A stretch of 6,641 bases of DNA from Candidatus Benthicola azotiphorus (GCA_947581745.1 CANPVW010000309.1:1-6641), one strand, 5' to 3'; positions 1-6,284 are shown, counted from the stretch's first letter. The notes: generated by a model from the letters alone, not told the origin. Translations and numbers: made by a program.

Positions 1-1
1 C

Positions 2-712
2 GATATCGGCTACAGCAAGACCGACCGACGGTCGATCACCTCCCTGAACGAGCGTCGCGTCGTGGACCGGGAGTGGCCGTCACTCGGCCTGCGGTGGCGC
101 AACGTGCCGGTGCCGGGACTCGTGCAGGGCTTTCTGCGGGACATCAACATCACCGGGAAGTGGCGGACGCTGAACACCAACACCAGCACCACCACCGGAC
201 AGGACAAGGGAAGCGAGCAGACGATCCGATCCGTCGGTTTCGTGTTCCTGCTGACGAGCGGTTTCACCATAACCTACGACTTCGACAACACCGTATCCGA
301 CCGACTCGATGCGACTGGCCTGAGCCAATCGAACAGGGCCTCCCATTCGGTTCGCCTCTCCGGGTTCGTACCACCGCCGGGGTTCCTCTCGTTCGTCAAG
401 AACGATCTGCGGATCTCGTTCGACTACTCGAACAACGGCAACTCGGACTGCAGGGCTCTGGGCGGCTCGGGCGTCGGGCAGGTCGATCAGGCTTTCCAGA
501 ACGACTGCACCACGCACTCGGACCAGACCACCCAGAACGCCCAGCTCGCTGTCGATACCGACTTCACGGGTTACTCGCTCGGCCTGCAACTGTCGTGGGT
601 CGGACGGGCCAGTGAGGTAGGACGCCGGCAGAGCTCCAACCAGTTCAACTTCAATATCTTCGGCCGATTCTTCTTCCGCGCCAGCGAAGGCCAGACTCAG
701 TTCACCCGCTGA
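2..712 (+). CDS. C-terminal part of a SprA/Sov-like outer-membrane surface protein (5'-truncated)
   Basis: The frame is open from the first complete codon at position 2 to a TGA at 710-712, so this is the last ~236 residues of a longer protein whose start lies outside the window. The GTG at 62 is internal, because the preceding codons (DIGYSKTDRRSITSLNERRV) read naturally into it. The sequence alternates polar and hydrophobic/aromatic residues, is rich in Asn, Ser, Thr and Gln, and ends in an aromatic strand-like tail (FNFNIFGRFFFRAS), as expected of outer-membrane beta-barrel or beta-rich surface proteins. The style, with segments such as REWPSLGLRWRNVPVPG, resembles the C-terminal region of SprA, the giant outer-membrane translocon of the type IX secretion and gliding machinery. 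That assignment rests on pattern memory, not on a defining motif. Alternatives are another large barrel or a TonB-dependent receptor-like protein. Being outer-membrane is likely; being SprA is moderately likely. The next gene starts 15-54 nt downstream. Confidence 0.6.
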   Translation, partial: DIGYSKTDRRSITSLNERRVVDREWPSLGLRWRNVPVPGLVQGFLRDINITGKWRTLNTNTSTTTGQDKGSEQTIRSVGFVFLLTSGFTITYDFDNTVSDRLDATGLSQSNRASHSVRLSGFVPPPGFLSFVKNDLRISFDYSNNGNSDCRALGGSGVGQVDQAFQNDCTTHSDQTTQNAQLAVDTDFTGYSLGLQLSWVGRASEVGRRQSSNQFNFNIFGRFFFRASEGQTQFTR

Positions 713-727
713 CCGGTTCACCTCCCG

Positions 728-1435
728 TTGAGACCGCGCCGCATATCGCGGTCGGGAGGAGGGCGCCTGTCGTACTTCAACGGAACCGAACTGCGATCGC
801 TGACATTGGCTACCGGCCTGCTGCTACTCGGAGCGGCGGCACGGCTGGGGCTCGGGCCAGGGCCTGCCGAGTTCGCCTGGCAGCCGGCCGATTCGGTCGC
901 CGGGCAGTCTGCGGCGAGCCTCGAACACACCCGTCGTCAGGTGGGCCTCGGCGTCGCCGAGGAAGAGGTCGCAGGGACCCCGCTCGCGAAGGGCGAACGA
1001 CTGGATCCCAATGTCGCGACCGCCGCCCAGCTGCGCCGTTTACCCGGCGTCGGGAGAGCGAAGGCCGAGGCGATCGTCAGCGAGCGGACAACCGGGAAAC
1101 CGTTCGAAGGTCCGGCTGACCTCGCACGCGTTCCCGGGATCGGGCCGCAGACGGTGGAGGCCCTGACGCCCCATCTGGAATTCGGGTCGCGAGGGTCGAC
1201 TCGCTCGCCCGCCCCCGGTGCCGCCGGCCTTCCCGGTTCCGCGCCTCTCGTGAATGTGAATCGGGCACAAATCAAGGAACTGGAGCAAATCACGGGGATC
1301 GGACCGGTTCTCGCCGCTCGCATCGTCGAGAATCGGCAACGCCTGGGCCGCTTCGAGTCTGCCGAGGATCTGGCTCGTGTTCCCGGAATCGGCCCCGTGC
1401 TGGTGGGTCGAATTCGGGGCCAAGTGCGGTTCTGA
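728..1435 (+). CDS. Membrane-anchored ComEA-like protein with two tandem helix-hairpin-helix modules
   Basis: From TTG 728 the product is 235 residues. A basic N-terminus is followed by a hydrophobic segment at about residues 26-42 (LTLATGLLLLGAAARLGLG), likely an inner-membrane anchor, then a low-complexity linker. Two ComEA-type (HhH)2 modules follow, at about 92-152 and 175-235. Each has the pattern N-x-A-x-x-x-L-x-x-x-x-G-[IV]-G near its start and F-[ES]-x-[AP]-x-D-L-A-R-V-P-G-I-G near its end; the four hairpins are PGVG, PGIG, TGIG and PGIG. ComEA proteins bind double-stranded DNA non-specifically in the periplasm during natural transformation and usually carry one such module, so the duplication is notable. 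A DNA-uptake role is inferred from the fold and from the adjacent pilus genes; many HhH proteins of this type have no tested function. The start is uncertain: TTG 728 has no Shine-Dalgarno sequence, whereas CTG 767 lies 7 nt after a strong GGAGG and would begin the protein just before the anchor. Confidence 0.8.
   Translation: MRPRRISRSGGGRLSYFNGTELRSLTLATGLLLLGAAARLGLGPGPAEFAWQPADSVAGQSAASLEHTRRQVGLGVAEEEVAGTPLAKGERLDPNVATAAQLRRLPGVGRAKAEAIVSERTTGKPFEGPADLARVPGIGPQTVEALTPHLEFGSRGSTRSPAPGAAGLPGSAPLVNVNRAQIKELEQITGIGPVLAARIVENRQRLGRFESAEDLARVPGIGPVLVGRIRGQVRF
754..763 (+). promoter_or_regulatory. Strong Shine-Dalgarno-like purine run favouring a CTG start at 767
   Basis: GGGAGGAGGG lies inside the longer reading of the HhH gene. 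Its first GGAGG (755-759) is 7 nt from the in-frame CTG at 767, an ideal spacing. No ATG or GTG is in frame between 728 and the membrane segment. If this site is used, the protein is 222 residues and starts directly ahead of its membrane anchor. CTG starts are rare, so this remains an inference. Confidence 0.45.
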
Positions 1436-1436
1436 A

Positions 1437-1480
1437 GGGCGGAATCGCCCATTTCGCCCGGGACGAGCGCCTGTCTCGGG
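1437..1480 (+). terminator. Two consecutive hairpins just after the HhH gene, possible terminator
   Basis: Immediately after the TGA at 1433-1435 there is a 5-bp stem GGGCG/CGCCC (1437-1441 with 1446-1450) closed by a GAAT loop and followed by ATTTC. A second stem, CCCGGGAC/GTCTCGGG (1457-1464 with 1473-1480, one G-U pair), has an 8-nt loop. Neither has a real T-tract, so they are imperfect intrinsic terminators. Their position, between the upstream gene and a candidate promoter for the pil operon, suits transcript end formation or 3'-end protection. Confidence 0.35.
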
Positions 1481-1500
1481 CCCGGCTCCGCATCGCTGCA

Positions 1501-1520
1501 GTGTGGCGCGGGGCCCACAC
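1501..1520. repeat. Inverted repeat GTGTGG-N8-CCACAC beside the -24 element
   Basis: A perfect 6-bp inverted repeat (1501-1506 and 1515-1520) separated by 8 nt ends one base before the candidate sigma-54 promoter. It could be a binding site for a dimeric regulator or simply a hairpin. It sits at about -47 to -28 relative to the predicted start, too close to be a classical upstream activator site for a sigma-54 enhancer-binding protein. In GC-rich DNA, chance is a real alternative. Confidence 0.3.
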
Positions 1521-1537
1521 CGGGCACGGCGTTTGCT
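1521..1537 (+). promoter_or_regulatory. Candidate sigma-54 (RpoN) -24/-12 promoter for pilBTC
   Basis: The sequence CGGGCACGGCGTTTGCT aligns with the RpoN consensus YTGGCACG-N4-TTGCW at all but one conserved position (the T before GG is G). The essential GG (1523-1524) and GC (1535-1536) doublets have the exact 10-nt separation. The predicted transcription start is near 1548, giving a leader of about 94 nt before pilB. Pilus genes are regulated by the sigma-54 activator PilR in several bacteria, and a PilS-like sensor gene begins at the end of this window, so the context supports the call. No activator binding sites were identified. Confidence 0.6.
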
Positions 1538-1550
1538 CGACTGCACTCGC

Positions 1551-1614
1551 CGCGGGCGATTTGCGTCCGCGATCGCGTCAGCGCCCGGGCCGGCCCCGTC
1601 CGGGCCCGGGACGC
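1551..1614 (+). promoter_or_regulatory. Two strong hairpins in the predicted pilB leader
   Basis: Hairpin A pairs 1551-1558 (CGCGGGCG) with 1564-1571 (CGTCCGCG), an 8-bp stem including one G-U, with a 5-nt loop. Hairpin B pairs GCGCCCGGGC (1581-1590) with GCCCGGG-A-CGC (1604-1614), ten pairs with one bulged A; a further CGG/CCG pairing is possible inside its 13-nt loop. Both lie downstream of the predicted sigma-54 start and upstream of the pilB ribosome binding site. They could stabilise the mRNA, attenuate transcription or be remnants of a terminator; no known riboswitch class was recognised. Confidence 0.4.
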
Positions 1615-1641
1615 CAGAAGATAGAGACCCGGCGGAGCGAG

Positions 1642-3354
1642 ATGGCATCAACTTCACTGGAACAGACTCAGATCGGCGAGATGCTCATGCGTGAGAATCT
1701 GATCACGCGTGAGCAGCTGGATAAGGCCCTCCGGGAGCAACAGCAGGGGGGGACCCGTATCGGCTTCTCGCTGGTATCGAGCGGCGCGGTGTCCGAGACG
1801 GAGCTGACCAGGCTCCTGTCGCGGCAGTATCGCGTGCCTGCCGTGGATCTTTCCGAAGTGGACGTCGACGCGAAGATCCTGCAGCTCGTGCCCGCCGACT
1901 TCGCCGCCAAACACCTGGTTCTCCCTCTCCGGCGCGTCGGTCGTACCCTGACGGTGGCCATGGTCAACCCGACCGACTTGAGCGTCGTCGACGACCTGAA
2001 GTTCATCACCCGGTTCGACGTGGACGCCGTGGTGGCGGGCGAATACTCGCTCCGGATGGCGATCGACAAGTACTACGAGGTCGCCAACGACCGACTGGGG
2101 GACCTGCTCGAAGAGCTCGAGGAGCAGGACGTGGAGGTCGTGGAGGAGGAGGAAGAAGTCTACTCCACGATGCAGCTGCAGGCCCAGGTCGAAGAAGCGC
2201 CCGTGGTCCGCCTGATCAACGGGTTCCTGACCGACGCCGTGCGCCGCGGAGCCTCCGACATCCACATCGAGCCCTACGAGAAGGACCTTCGGGTTCGATA
2301 CCGGATCGACGGCGCCCTGCAGGAGATCATGAAACCCCCCATTCGAATGAAGGCCGCCCTGATCTCGCGCGTGAAGATCCTGGCGGACCTGAATATCGCC
2401 GAGCGAAGGGTGCCCCAGGACGGCCGCATCAAGATCAAGATAGGCCGCAAGGTGATCGACTTCCGCGTCTCCACGCTCCCGACGCTGTTCGGCGAGAAGA
2501 TCGTGCTCCGAATCCTGGACAAGGGGAACCTGACCCTCGACCTGGAGAAGTTCGGGATGGAGCCGCGCGCCGAGCGGGACTTCCTGGACGCGATCTCCAG
2601 GCCGTATGGAATGGTCCTGGTTACGGGCCCGACGGGCTCCGGGAAGACGACGACGCTGTACAGCGCCCTGAGCCGGATCAATACGGACGAAGTGAACATC
2701 ATGACGGCGGAGGATCCGGTCGAGTACAACCTGCACGGCATCAACCAGGTGCAGGTCCGGACCGAGATCGGGATGTCCTTCGCCGCAGCTCTGCGGGCGT
2801 TCCTTCGTCAGGACCCGAACATCGTCATGGTCGGTGAGATCCGGGACCTCGAGACCGGCGGCATCGCCGTGAAAGCCGCCCTCACGGGACACCTCGTTCT
2901 TTCGACCCTGCACACGAACGACGCCGCGTCCACGATCACGCGTATGATCGACATGGGGATCGAGCCGTTCAACGTGGCGTCGGCTCTCAACTGCATCACG
3001 GCCCAGCGCCTGGTGCGTCGCATATGCGCCAATTGTCGCACCGAAACGACGTACACGGCCGAAGTGCTCCGGGCCGCCCACCTCACGGAGGAGCAGGCGA
3101 GCTCGACGAAGTTCTTCAAGGGAGAAGGCTGCGACGCCTGCAACGGGTCCGGCTATTCCGGTCGTCAGGGGCTGTACGAGGTGATGCCGATGACGTCCGA
3201 GCTGAGGCGCCTGATCCTCAAGGGATCCTCGACGGACGAGCTCAAGGAAACGGCCATAAAGAGCGGGATGATCACCCTGCGCGAGGACGGGTTGGTGAAG
3301 GTGCGCAAGGGGATCACGACGCTCGACGAAGTCATCAAGGAAACGGCTGCCTGA
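1642..3354 (+). CDS. pilB: Type IV pilus extension ATPase PilB
   Basis: This 570-residue protein is the cytoplasmic hexameric ATPase that drives pilin polymerisation at the PilC platform. The N-terminus has two 24-residue MshEN-type motifs (residues 10-33 and 39-62) separated by 5 residues; this domain binds cyclic di-GMP in related ATPases. A Glu-rich linker (about 157-172) leads to the GspE/PulE core: ASDIHIEP at 204-211, Walker A GPTGSGKT at 329-336, Walker B region VMVGEIRDLE at 395-404, and the His box with H417 and H424 (GHLVLSTLHTND). A tetracysteine zinc motif follows, CANC (462-465) and CDAC (497-500), which separates PilB from PilT. The length is typical for the family. ATG 1642 was chosen because it follows CGGAG (1633-1637) by 4 nt; the frame is open back to GTG 1501, but that stretch holds the promoter and hairpins and its translation is low-complexity. 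pilT begins 45 nt downstream. Confidence 0.96.
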   Translation: MASTSLEQTQIGEMLMRENLITREQLDKALREQQQGGTRIGFSLVSSGAVSETELTRLLSRQYRVPAVDLSEVDVDAKILQLVPADFAAKHLVLPLRRVGRTLTVAMVNPTDLSVVDDLKFITRFDVDAVVAGEYSLRMAIDKYYEVANDRLGDLLEELEEQDVEVVEEEEEVYSTMQLQAQVEEAPVVRLINGFLTDAVRRGASDIHIEPYEKDLRVRYRIDGALQEIMKPPIRMKAALISRVKILADLNIAERRVPQDGRIKIKIGRKVIDFRVSTLPTLFGEKIVLRILDKGNLTLDLEKFGMEPRAERDFLDAISRPYGMVLVTGPTGSGKTTTLYSALSRINTDEVNIMTAEDPVEYNLHGINQVQVRTEIGMSFAAALRAFLRQDPNIVMVGEIRDLETGGIAVKAALTGHLVLSTLHTNDAASTITRMIDMGIEPFNVASALNCITAQRLVRRICANCRTETTYTAEVLRAAHLTEEQASSTKFFKGEGCDACNGSGYSGRQGLYEVMPMTSELRRLILKGSSTDELKETAIKSGMITLREDGLVKVRKGITTLDEVIKETAA

Positions 3355-3399
3355 TCGACTCCGGCACCGTTGGACACGACACTACGGAACGAGGATGAG

Positions 3400-4494
3400 A
3401 TGAACGATTCGGCGCCGGCCACACTGCGCAGCCTGCTCGAGGAGATGATCGACAAGGGCGCTTCGGACCTCCACCTGTCCGCGGGTGAGGTGCCCAAGCT
3501 GCGCGTCGACGGCAGGCTCGAGGCCAGCAACTACGGAACGCAGCTCGGGCCGCGGGACACCCAGGCGCTCGCCTACTCGATCCTGACCGAGCAGCAGAAG
3601 AAGCGATTCGAGCAGGACGACGAGCTGGATCTCTCGTTCTCCGTTCAGAACCTGTCCCGTTTCAGGGGCAACGTGTTCCGTCAGCGCGGAACCGTCGCGA
3701 TGGCCATCCGTCAGATTCCGTTCGAGATCCTCTCGTTCCAGGAGCTGGGCCTCCCGCCCGTGATCTCGAAGCTTGCCGATAAACCCCGCGGACTGGTGCT
3801 GGTCACCGGTCCCACCGGTTCCGGCAAGTCGACGACCCTGGCGGCGATGATCGACAAGATCAACCGGGAGCGTTCGGGGCACATCGTGACCGTGGAAGAC
3901 CCGATCGAGTTCGTGCACCGCCACAAGAACTGCCTGGTGAACCAGCGGGAGGTGGGCAGCGACACGGGATCGTTCAAGAGTGCCCTGAAATACGTCCTGC
4001 GACAGGACCCTGACGTGATCCTGGTGGGGGAGATGCGCGACCTGGAGACGGTCCAGGCCGCCCTGACGATCGCCGAGACCGGTCACCTCGCGCTGGCGAC
4101 GCTGCATACGAACTCGGCGGCCGAGTCCATCAACCGGGTGATCGACGTGTTCCCCTCTCATCAGCAGGACCAGGTGCGCGCGCAGCTCTCCTTCGTGCTC
4201 GAAGGTGTGGTGACGCAGACGCTGCTGCCCCGACGAATCGGCAAGGGCCGGATCGTGGCGTGTGAAATCATGGTGGCCACGCCCGCGATTCGCGCACTGA
4301 TCCGGGACGAGAAGGTGCACCAGATCTACTCGACGATGCAGTCCGGAAAGAAGTACGGGATGCAGACGCTCAACGACGCTCTGTATTCCCTCTACATGCG
4401 GGATGAGGTGGCGCTCGACGAGTTGATGCGCGTCAGCTCGGATCCGATCGAGCTGAAGCGCATGATCGGAGACGTGGAGCCGGCGACGGTCTAG
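3400..4494 (+). CDS. pilT: Type IV pilus retraction ATPase PilT
   Basis: This 364-residue protein is the cytoplasmic hexameric ATPase that depolymerises pili, powering twitching and DNA uptake. The N-terminal PAS-like domain carries ASDLHLSAG (21-29) and the RGNVFRQRG segment (89-97). The ATPase core has Walker A GPTGSGKS (137-144), the Asp box VTVEDPIEF, the Walker B region LRQDPDVILVGEMRDLET (200-217) and the His box GHLALATLHTN (228-238). The C-terminal AIRALIRDEK (296-305) matches the AIRNLIRE motif characteristic of PilT and needed for retraction in studied homologues, with Asn replaced by Ala. There is no tetracysteine zinc motif, as expected for PilT rather than PilB. ATG 3400 was chosen because GAGG (3391-3394) lies 5 nt upstream; an in-frame TTG at 3370 would add ten poorly conserved-looking residues. 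It lies between pilB (45-nt gap) and pilC (49-nt gap), in one apparent operon. Confidence 0.96.
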   Translation: MNDSAPATLRSLLEEMIDKGASDLHLSAGEVPKLRVDGRLEASNYGTQLGPRDTQALAYSILTEQQKKRFEQDDELDLSFSVQNLSRFRGNVFRQRGTVAMAIRQIPFEILSFQELGLPPVISKLADKPRGLVLVTGPTGSGKSTTLAAMIDKINRERSGHIVTVEDPIEFVHRHKNCLVNQREVGSDTGSFKSALKYVLRQDPDVILVGEMRDLETVQAALTIAETGHLALATLHTNSAAESINRVIDVFPSHQQDQVRAQLSFVLEGVVTQTLLPRRIGKGRIVACEIMVATPAIRALIRDEKVHQIYSTMQSGKKYGMQTLNDALYSLYMRDEVALDELMRVSSDPIELKRMIGDVEPATV

Positions 4495-4543
4495 CGTTCA
4501 CCTTCGACGAAATAGACGCCGGTCCAAAGGAGCGAGCCGAACC

Positions 4544-5743
4544 ATGCCAGTCTGGTCATACAGCGCGCGAACCGTATCCGGTGACTTGAAGCGCGCAGAA
4601 CTGGATGCGACGAGCCGCGACGAGGTCATCGCGCACCTTCGCAGCCAGCGGTTGATTCCCATCTCCGTGCGACAGAAGCCGAAGGGCGTCCGACTCTCCT
4701 TCGGGGGGAAGGTGAAGACGCGGGACACCGTGATCATGACCCGGCAGTTCGCCACGATGATCAACGCGGGCCTGCCACTCGTACAGGCACTGGACATCCT
4801 GGCCAAGCAGTCCGACAACAAGATCCTCCAGGACACTCTCCAGGAGGTGCTGTACGACGTCGAGTCCGGCAACACGCTGGCCGACGCGATGCGCGACCAC
4901 ACGAAAGTGTTCTCGCAGCTCTACGTGAACATGGTCGCGGCCGGTGAGACGGGAGGTATCCTGGACACGATCCTCCTGCGTCTCTCCGTGTTCCTCGAGA
5001 AGGCGGAGGCACTCTCCCGCAAGGTGAAGGGCGCCATGATCTACCCGGCGGTGATCAGCGTAGTGGCGCTGTCGGCGATCGTGGTCCTGCTCCTGTTCGT
5101 GATTCCGACGTTCCAGCAGATGTTCGCGAGCTTCGACCAGGTGCTGCCGCTGCCGACGCGCATCGTGATCATGGCCTCCGACCTGTTGCAGTCCTACTGG
5201 TGGGCCATGGGCGCCGGCGTCGCCGGATCGATCTGGCTGTTCAAACGGTGGATCAACACTTCGTCCGGCCGGCTGACCTTCGACCGGATCGTGCTCCGGC
5301 TTCCGATCTTCGGCAACCTGGCGCGCAAGTCGTCGGTCGCACGGTTCACACGGACGCTCGGGACTCTTCTGAGCTCGGGCGTCACCATCCTGGACGGACT
5401 CGAGATCACGGCCCGGACATCGGGCAACCGGGTGATTCACGACGCCATCATGAACAGCCGCAACTCGATCGCCGGCGGTGAGTCGATTTCAGAGCCCCTG
5501 AAGGCGTCCGGCGTATTTCCGCCGATGGTCACGCAGATGATCAACGTCGGTGAGGAAACCGGTGACCTGGACGGGATGCTGACCAAGATCGCCGACTTCT
5601 ACGACGAGGAGGTGGACACGGCCGTCGAGTCCCTCCTCAAGGCCATGGAACCGATGATGATCGTGATCCTCGGCACGGTGGTGGGCGGAATGATCGTCGC
5701 CATGTACCTTCCGATCTTCGGAATCATCAACACGATGCAGTGA
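4544..5743 (+). CDS. pilC: Type IV pilus inner-membrane platform protein PilC
   Basis: This 399-residue protein is the integral inner-membrane platform on which PilB and PilT act. It shows the usual duplicated T2SSF (GspF) architecture. Repeat one begins at about residue 67 (RQFATMINAGLPLVQALDIL) with VAAGETGGILD at 131-141. Repeat two begins at about 267 (ARFTRTLGTLLSSGVTILDG) with NVGEETGDLDGML at 334-346. Three hydrophobic segments fit membrane spans: about 168-187 after the first repeat, 219-234, and a C-terminal one at 371-394. The short N-terminal region (WSYSARTVSGDLKRAELDA) matches the PilC/PulF start. ATG 4544 follows a good ribosome binding site, AAAGGAG (4526-4532), by 11 nt. The stop TGA at 5741-5743 overlaps a possible GTG start of the next reading frame. 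Length and motifs are ordinary for the family. Confidence 0.96.
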   Translation: MPVWSYSARTVSGDLKRAELDATSRDEVIAHLRSQRLIPISVRQKPKGVRLSFGGKVKTRDTVIMTRQFATMINAGLPLVQALDILAKQSDNKILQDTLQEVLYDVESGNTLADAMRDHTKVFSQLYVNMVAAGETGGILDTILLRLSVFLEKAEALSRKVKGAMIYPAVISVVALSAIVVLLLFVIPTFQQMFASFDQVLPLPTRIVIMASDLLQSYWWAMGAGVAGSIWLFKRWINTSSGRLTFDRIVLRLPIFGNLARKSSVARFTRTLGTLLSSGVTILDGLEITARTSGNRVIHDAIMNSRNSIAGGESISEPLKASGVFPPMVTQMINVGEETGDLDGMLTKIADFYDEEVDTAVESLLKAMEPMMIVILGTVVGGMIVAMYLPIFGIINTMQ

Positions 5744-5793
5744 GTCGAACCCCATCCGCCGTTTCTGTCGACCGGGCGAAGAGGGAATCGCGA

Positions 5794-6195
5794 GTGACTT
5801 CGTGTGAGGGCCTGCTGGGGCTGTCTGAGCCGGAGGTCCTTCGTCGTCTCGGTATGCCATCAGCGCGTCGTGAGGTCGATCCGGACACCTGGCTCGTCTT
5901 CCGATCGAAGGAGATGGTCCTTCGGGTACGCCTGGCGGGGCCCGCGCCGGGTCGGGTCGCATCCTGGAGTGCGACTTTCGAGAGGAGCTTCCCTCTGCTC
6001 TCGCAAGCGGCCCGGGCAGTCGGCCTTTGGCCGGCCGCCGCGCCGGACGAGGAGGCCTCCGGCACCTGGTTTCCGCTGGTCCGCCGGCCCCTGCCGTGTC
6101 CGGAGTCGGGGCGCACCTACACGCTCACGGCCACCGTGCGTCACGGTTCTTTCGCCGTCCTCTCCGTGTTCGACGAGGCTCCCGACTGGCTGTGA
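5794..6195 (+). CDS. Uncharacterised small protein between pilC and the pilS-like gene
   Basis: I do not recognise this protein. From GTG 5794 it is 133 residues, with no signal peptide or membrane segment, so it is probably cytoplasmic. The first half (LLGLSEPEVLRRLGMPSARR, then a DTWLVFRS strand and two more strand-like stretches) resembles the helix-then-G-x-P-then-strand pattern of BamE/SmpA-like domains, in which a short helix precedes an LGxP turn; this is a weak structural analogy only. The second half is Pro/Trp/Arg-rich and ends in strand-like segments (YTLTATVRHGSFAVLSVFDE). GTG 5794 follows GAGGG (5781-5785) by 8 nt and leaves a 50-nt gap, like the 45- and 49-nt gaps in the preceding operon. 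The alternative GTG 5740 overlaps the pilC stop by 4 nt (GTGA), which would allow translational coupling and add 18 basic residues, but lacks a Shine-Dalgarno sequence. A pilus-related role is inferred only from position. Confidence 0.7.
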   Translation: MTSCEGLLGLSEPEVLRRLGMPSARREVDPDTWLVFRSKEMVLRVRLAGPAPGRVASWSATFERSFPLLSQAARAVGLWPAAAPDEEASGTWFPLVRRPLPCPESGRTYTLTATVRHGSFAVLSVFDEAPDWL

Positions 6196-6210
6196 CCTCG
6201 ACCCGTCCTC

Positions 6211-6238
6211 TTGCGTTCTGCACACCCTCTTCTAAGAT
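6211..6238 (+). promoter_or_regulatory. Candidate sigma-70-type promoter for the pilS-like gene
   Basis: TTGCGT (6211-6216) and TAAGAT (6233-6238) are separated by 16 nt, matching TTGACA at three of six and TATAAT at four of six positions. The TCTAAGATAG stretch is an unusually AT-rich patch in an otherwise GC-rich region. Transcription would begin near 6245, leaving a leader of about 90 nt. If correct, the sensor gene is transcribed separately from, or in addition to, the pil operon. Confidence 0.45.
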
Positions 6239-6284
6239 AGGCTCCGTGACGCCGAGTGAATCGTAGCGCTTCGCGAGGGTGACC

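Noticed and set aside
80..721. 213-residue minus-strand open frame over the SprA-like tail
   Set aside because: The + strand frame has coherent beta-strand-like sequence and a natural aromatic C-terminus, while the minus frame has no motif.
1501..1641. N-terminal extension of PilB from GTG 1501
   Set aside because: The extra 47 residues are Arg/Pro/Gly-rich with no family match, and the stretch contains the sigma-54-like promoter and hairpins; ATG 1642 has a good ribosome binding site.
1654..3081. 475-residue open frame on the minus strand across pilB
   Set aside because: It is antisense to an unambiguous PilB. Its translation is His/Asp/Val/Leu-rich low-complexity sequence typical of the antisense of GC-rich codons, with no domain signal.
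3362..3378. GGCAC-containing stretch before pilT as a second sigma-54 promoter
   Set aside because: The -12 GC doublet is absent at the required 10-nt distance, and pilT sits 45 nt behind pilB in an apparent operon.
3382..4320. 312-residue minus-strand open frame across pilT
   Set aside because: It is fully antisense to PilT, has biased composition and shows no recognisable motif.
4556..5440. 294-residue minus-strand open frame across pilC
   Set aside because: It is fully antisense to PilC; the Arg/His/Asp/Gln-rich translation is a codon-bias artefact.
5804..6235. 143-residue + strand frame overlapping the small gene after pilC
   Set aside because: It is an Arg/Ser/Pro-rich shifted frame with no ribosome binding site; the overlapping frame from 5794 has more protein-like composition and better spacing.
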